DNA of 33,533 nucleotides from Actinomycetota bacterium (lineage in GTDB: Bacteria > Actinomycetota > Thermoleophilia > Solirubrobacterales > 70-9), in assembly GCA_018268655.1 (NCBI GenBank), contig JAFDWC010000015.1:1-33533 (forward strand), in the 5' to 3' direction. Below are positions 32,999-33,533 of this stretch, one piece after another. The notes beneath the pieces were generated by a model. It searched no databases. It was given only the letters and a program-made list of their open reading frames with translations, and was not told the origin of the DNA. The translations under genes and the position numbers were made by a program. Numbering within the stretch: the first letter of the stretch is position 1; every line of letters starts with the position of its first letter.

Positions 32999-33421
32999 AT
33001 GTCAGCAACAGGCAACAGCAGCTACGGGACCATCAGGCGGAGCGTTCTGGCGATCGCTCTGGCGCTGCTGCTGCTCGCGCTCGGCTCCGGCCAGGCGGTG
33101 GCCGGCACCTCCGTTCCGGGAGGAGCCCGCACCAACCTCTCGATCGACGGCGGAACGGCCCGCCTGGTCGGCCCCGAGGCGCTGATCACGGTCGCCTGCG
33201 AAGGCCCCCGCGACGGCTTCTGCAGCGGCACCCTGAGCTTCCACCGGGCCGGTCAGACCCGCGAAGAGCCGTTCTCGGTCGGCGCCGGCTCACGTGAGAG
33301 CCTGGCGGTCTTCGTCGGGCGTGGTTTCGCCGTATCCGGCGGGTCCGCGGTGGCGGTGGCGCGGACGGCGCAGGCTGGTGGGGGGCTTGCCCAGAGTCGC
33401 GCCGTTGTTCGGTTCCGGTAG
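32999..33421 (+). CDS. Small exported hypothetical protein
   Basis: A 140-residue protein. Residues 1-35 form a signal peptide (RRSVLAIALALLLLALGSGQAVAG). The mature part is predicted beta (NLSIDGGTARLVGPEALITVACEGPRDGFCSGTLSF) and holds two cysteines (about 63 and 70) that could pair. It resembles the small beta domains at the C-termini of the larger exported proteins in this window (for example 10445-12049 and 25500-25811), here as a stand-alone unit; that link is an inference. GAGGG lies directly before the ATG. It is divergent from the RTX gene and followed by a long hairpin. Confidence 0.75.
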   Translation: MSATGNSSYGTIRRSVLAIALALLLLALGSGQAVAGTSVPGGARTNLSIDGGTARLVGPEALITVACEGPRDGFCSGTLSFHRAGQTREEPFSVGAGSRESLAVFVGRGFAVSGGSAVAVARTAQAGGGLAQSRAVVRFR

Positions 33422-33473
33422 GGATTTCGTCGGACGGGCCGCGGTGGGGCGGATTCGAGGGCGGCGCTCGGGG

Positions 33474-33533
33474 GTCCCTCCCCGGACGGAAACGACAGCC
33501 TTCGGCTGGTTTCCTGAGTGTCCGGGGAGGGAC
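33474..33533. terminator. Long compound hairpin at the window end
   Basis: A perfect outer 14-bp stem (GTCCCTCCCCGGAC, 33474-33487, with 33520-33533) encloses GGAAAC/GTTTCC (33488-33493 with 33509-33514) and an inner CAGCC-TTC-GGCTG. The only unpaired bases are GA at 33494 and TGAGT at 33515. It starts about 50 nt after the stop of the small exported protein gene. It may be a terminator, a dispersed palindrome or part of an RNA that continues past the window. Confidence 0.7.

Overview
This is a high-GC (roughly two-thirds or more G+C, strong G/C at codon third positions) bacterial chromosome segment. It most resembles the deep actinobacterial class Thermoleophilia (Solirubrobacter/Conexibacter-like). 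The grounds are the type of secreted proteins present, notably one with a KHVRGKLTYANVMST-type N-terminus followed by alanine/asparagine-rich repeats, a furA-katG pair of actinobacterial type, and many apparently leaderless genes with a TANNNT box 6-7 nt before an ATG or GTG. No rRNA, tRNA or ribosomal-protein marker is present, so the placement is an inference. I see no CRISPR array, complete insertion sequence, prophage or replication origin.

Layout. 1-4.9 kb: exported proteins, including two paralogous YWTD-like beta-propeller genes with matching promoters, a junction of two truncated genes (3175-3804), and an exported coiled-coil protein closed by a strong stem-loop. 4.9-7.7 kb: a VOC protein, an ArsR-like regulator with palindromes upstream, and a fused alpha/beta-hydrolase/class III adenylate cyclase. 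7.8-12.1 kb: large exported proteins (PKD-like; beta-helix plus Fn3), a group III truncated globin with an odd 5' end, and a CBS-pair protein. 12.1-15.4 kb: a Cds1-like cysteine desulfhydrase, a DUF1059 protein, and an overlapping pair encoding a class II glutamine amidotransferase and a protein with two cyclic-nucleotide-binding-like domains. 15.5-17.7 kb: an exported repeat protein, a racemase-superfamily protein lacking one of two catalytic cysteines, and a RibD/DHFR-like reductase. 17.8-21.1 kb: a same-strand redox/membrane cluster (DoxX-like, FAD oxidoreductase, cupin, then two small membrane proteins after a terminator). 21.1-25.8 kb: aldo/keto reductase, methyltransferase, and a large surface protein with six InlB-like repeats. 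25.8-26.3 kb: a decayed two-gene remnant and a perfect 19-bp inverted repeat. 26.3-31.1 kb: furA-katG facing an SQR/FCSD-like flavoprotein and an SDR. 31.1-33.5 kb: an RTX-repeat protein, a small exported protein, and a long hairpin at the window edge.

Themes. Many genes handle redox or oxidative stress (KatG, FurA, DoxX/FAD oxidoreductase, SQR-like protein, globin, VOC, AKR, SDR), and another large set is exported surface proteins made of repeats. A cyclic-nucleotide theme is possible: the cyclase fusion lies about 7 kb from the tandem cNBD protein. The amidotransferase-cNBD pair is the best candidate for an undescribed system: a stand-alone Ntn amidotransferase translationally coupled to a protein with two sensory folds and no recognisable output domain.
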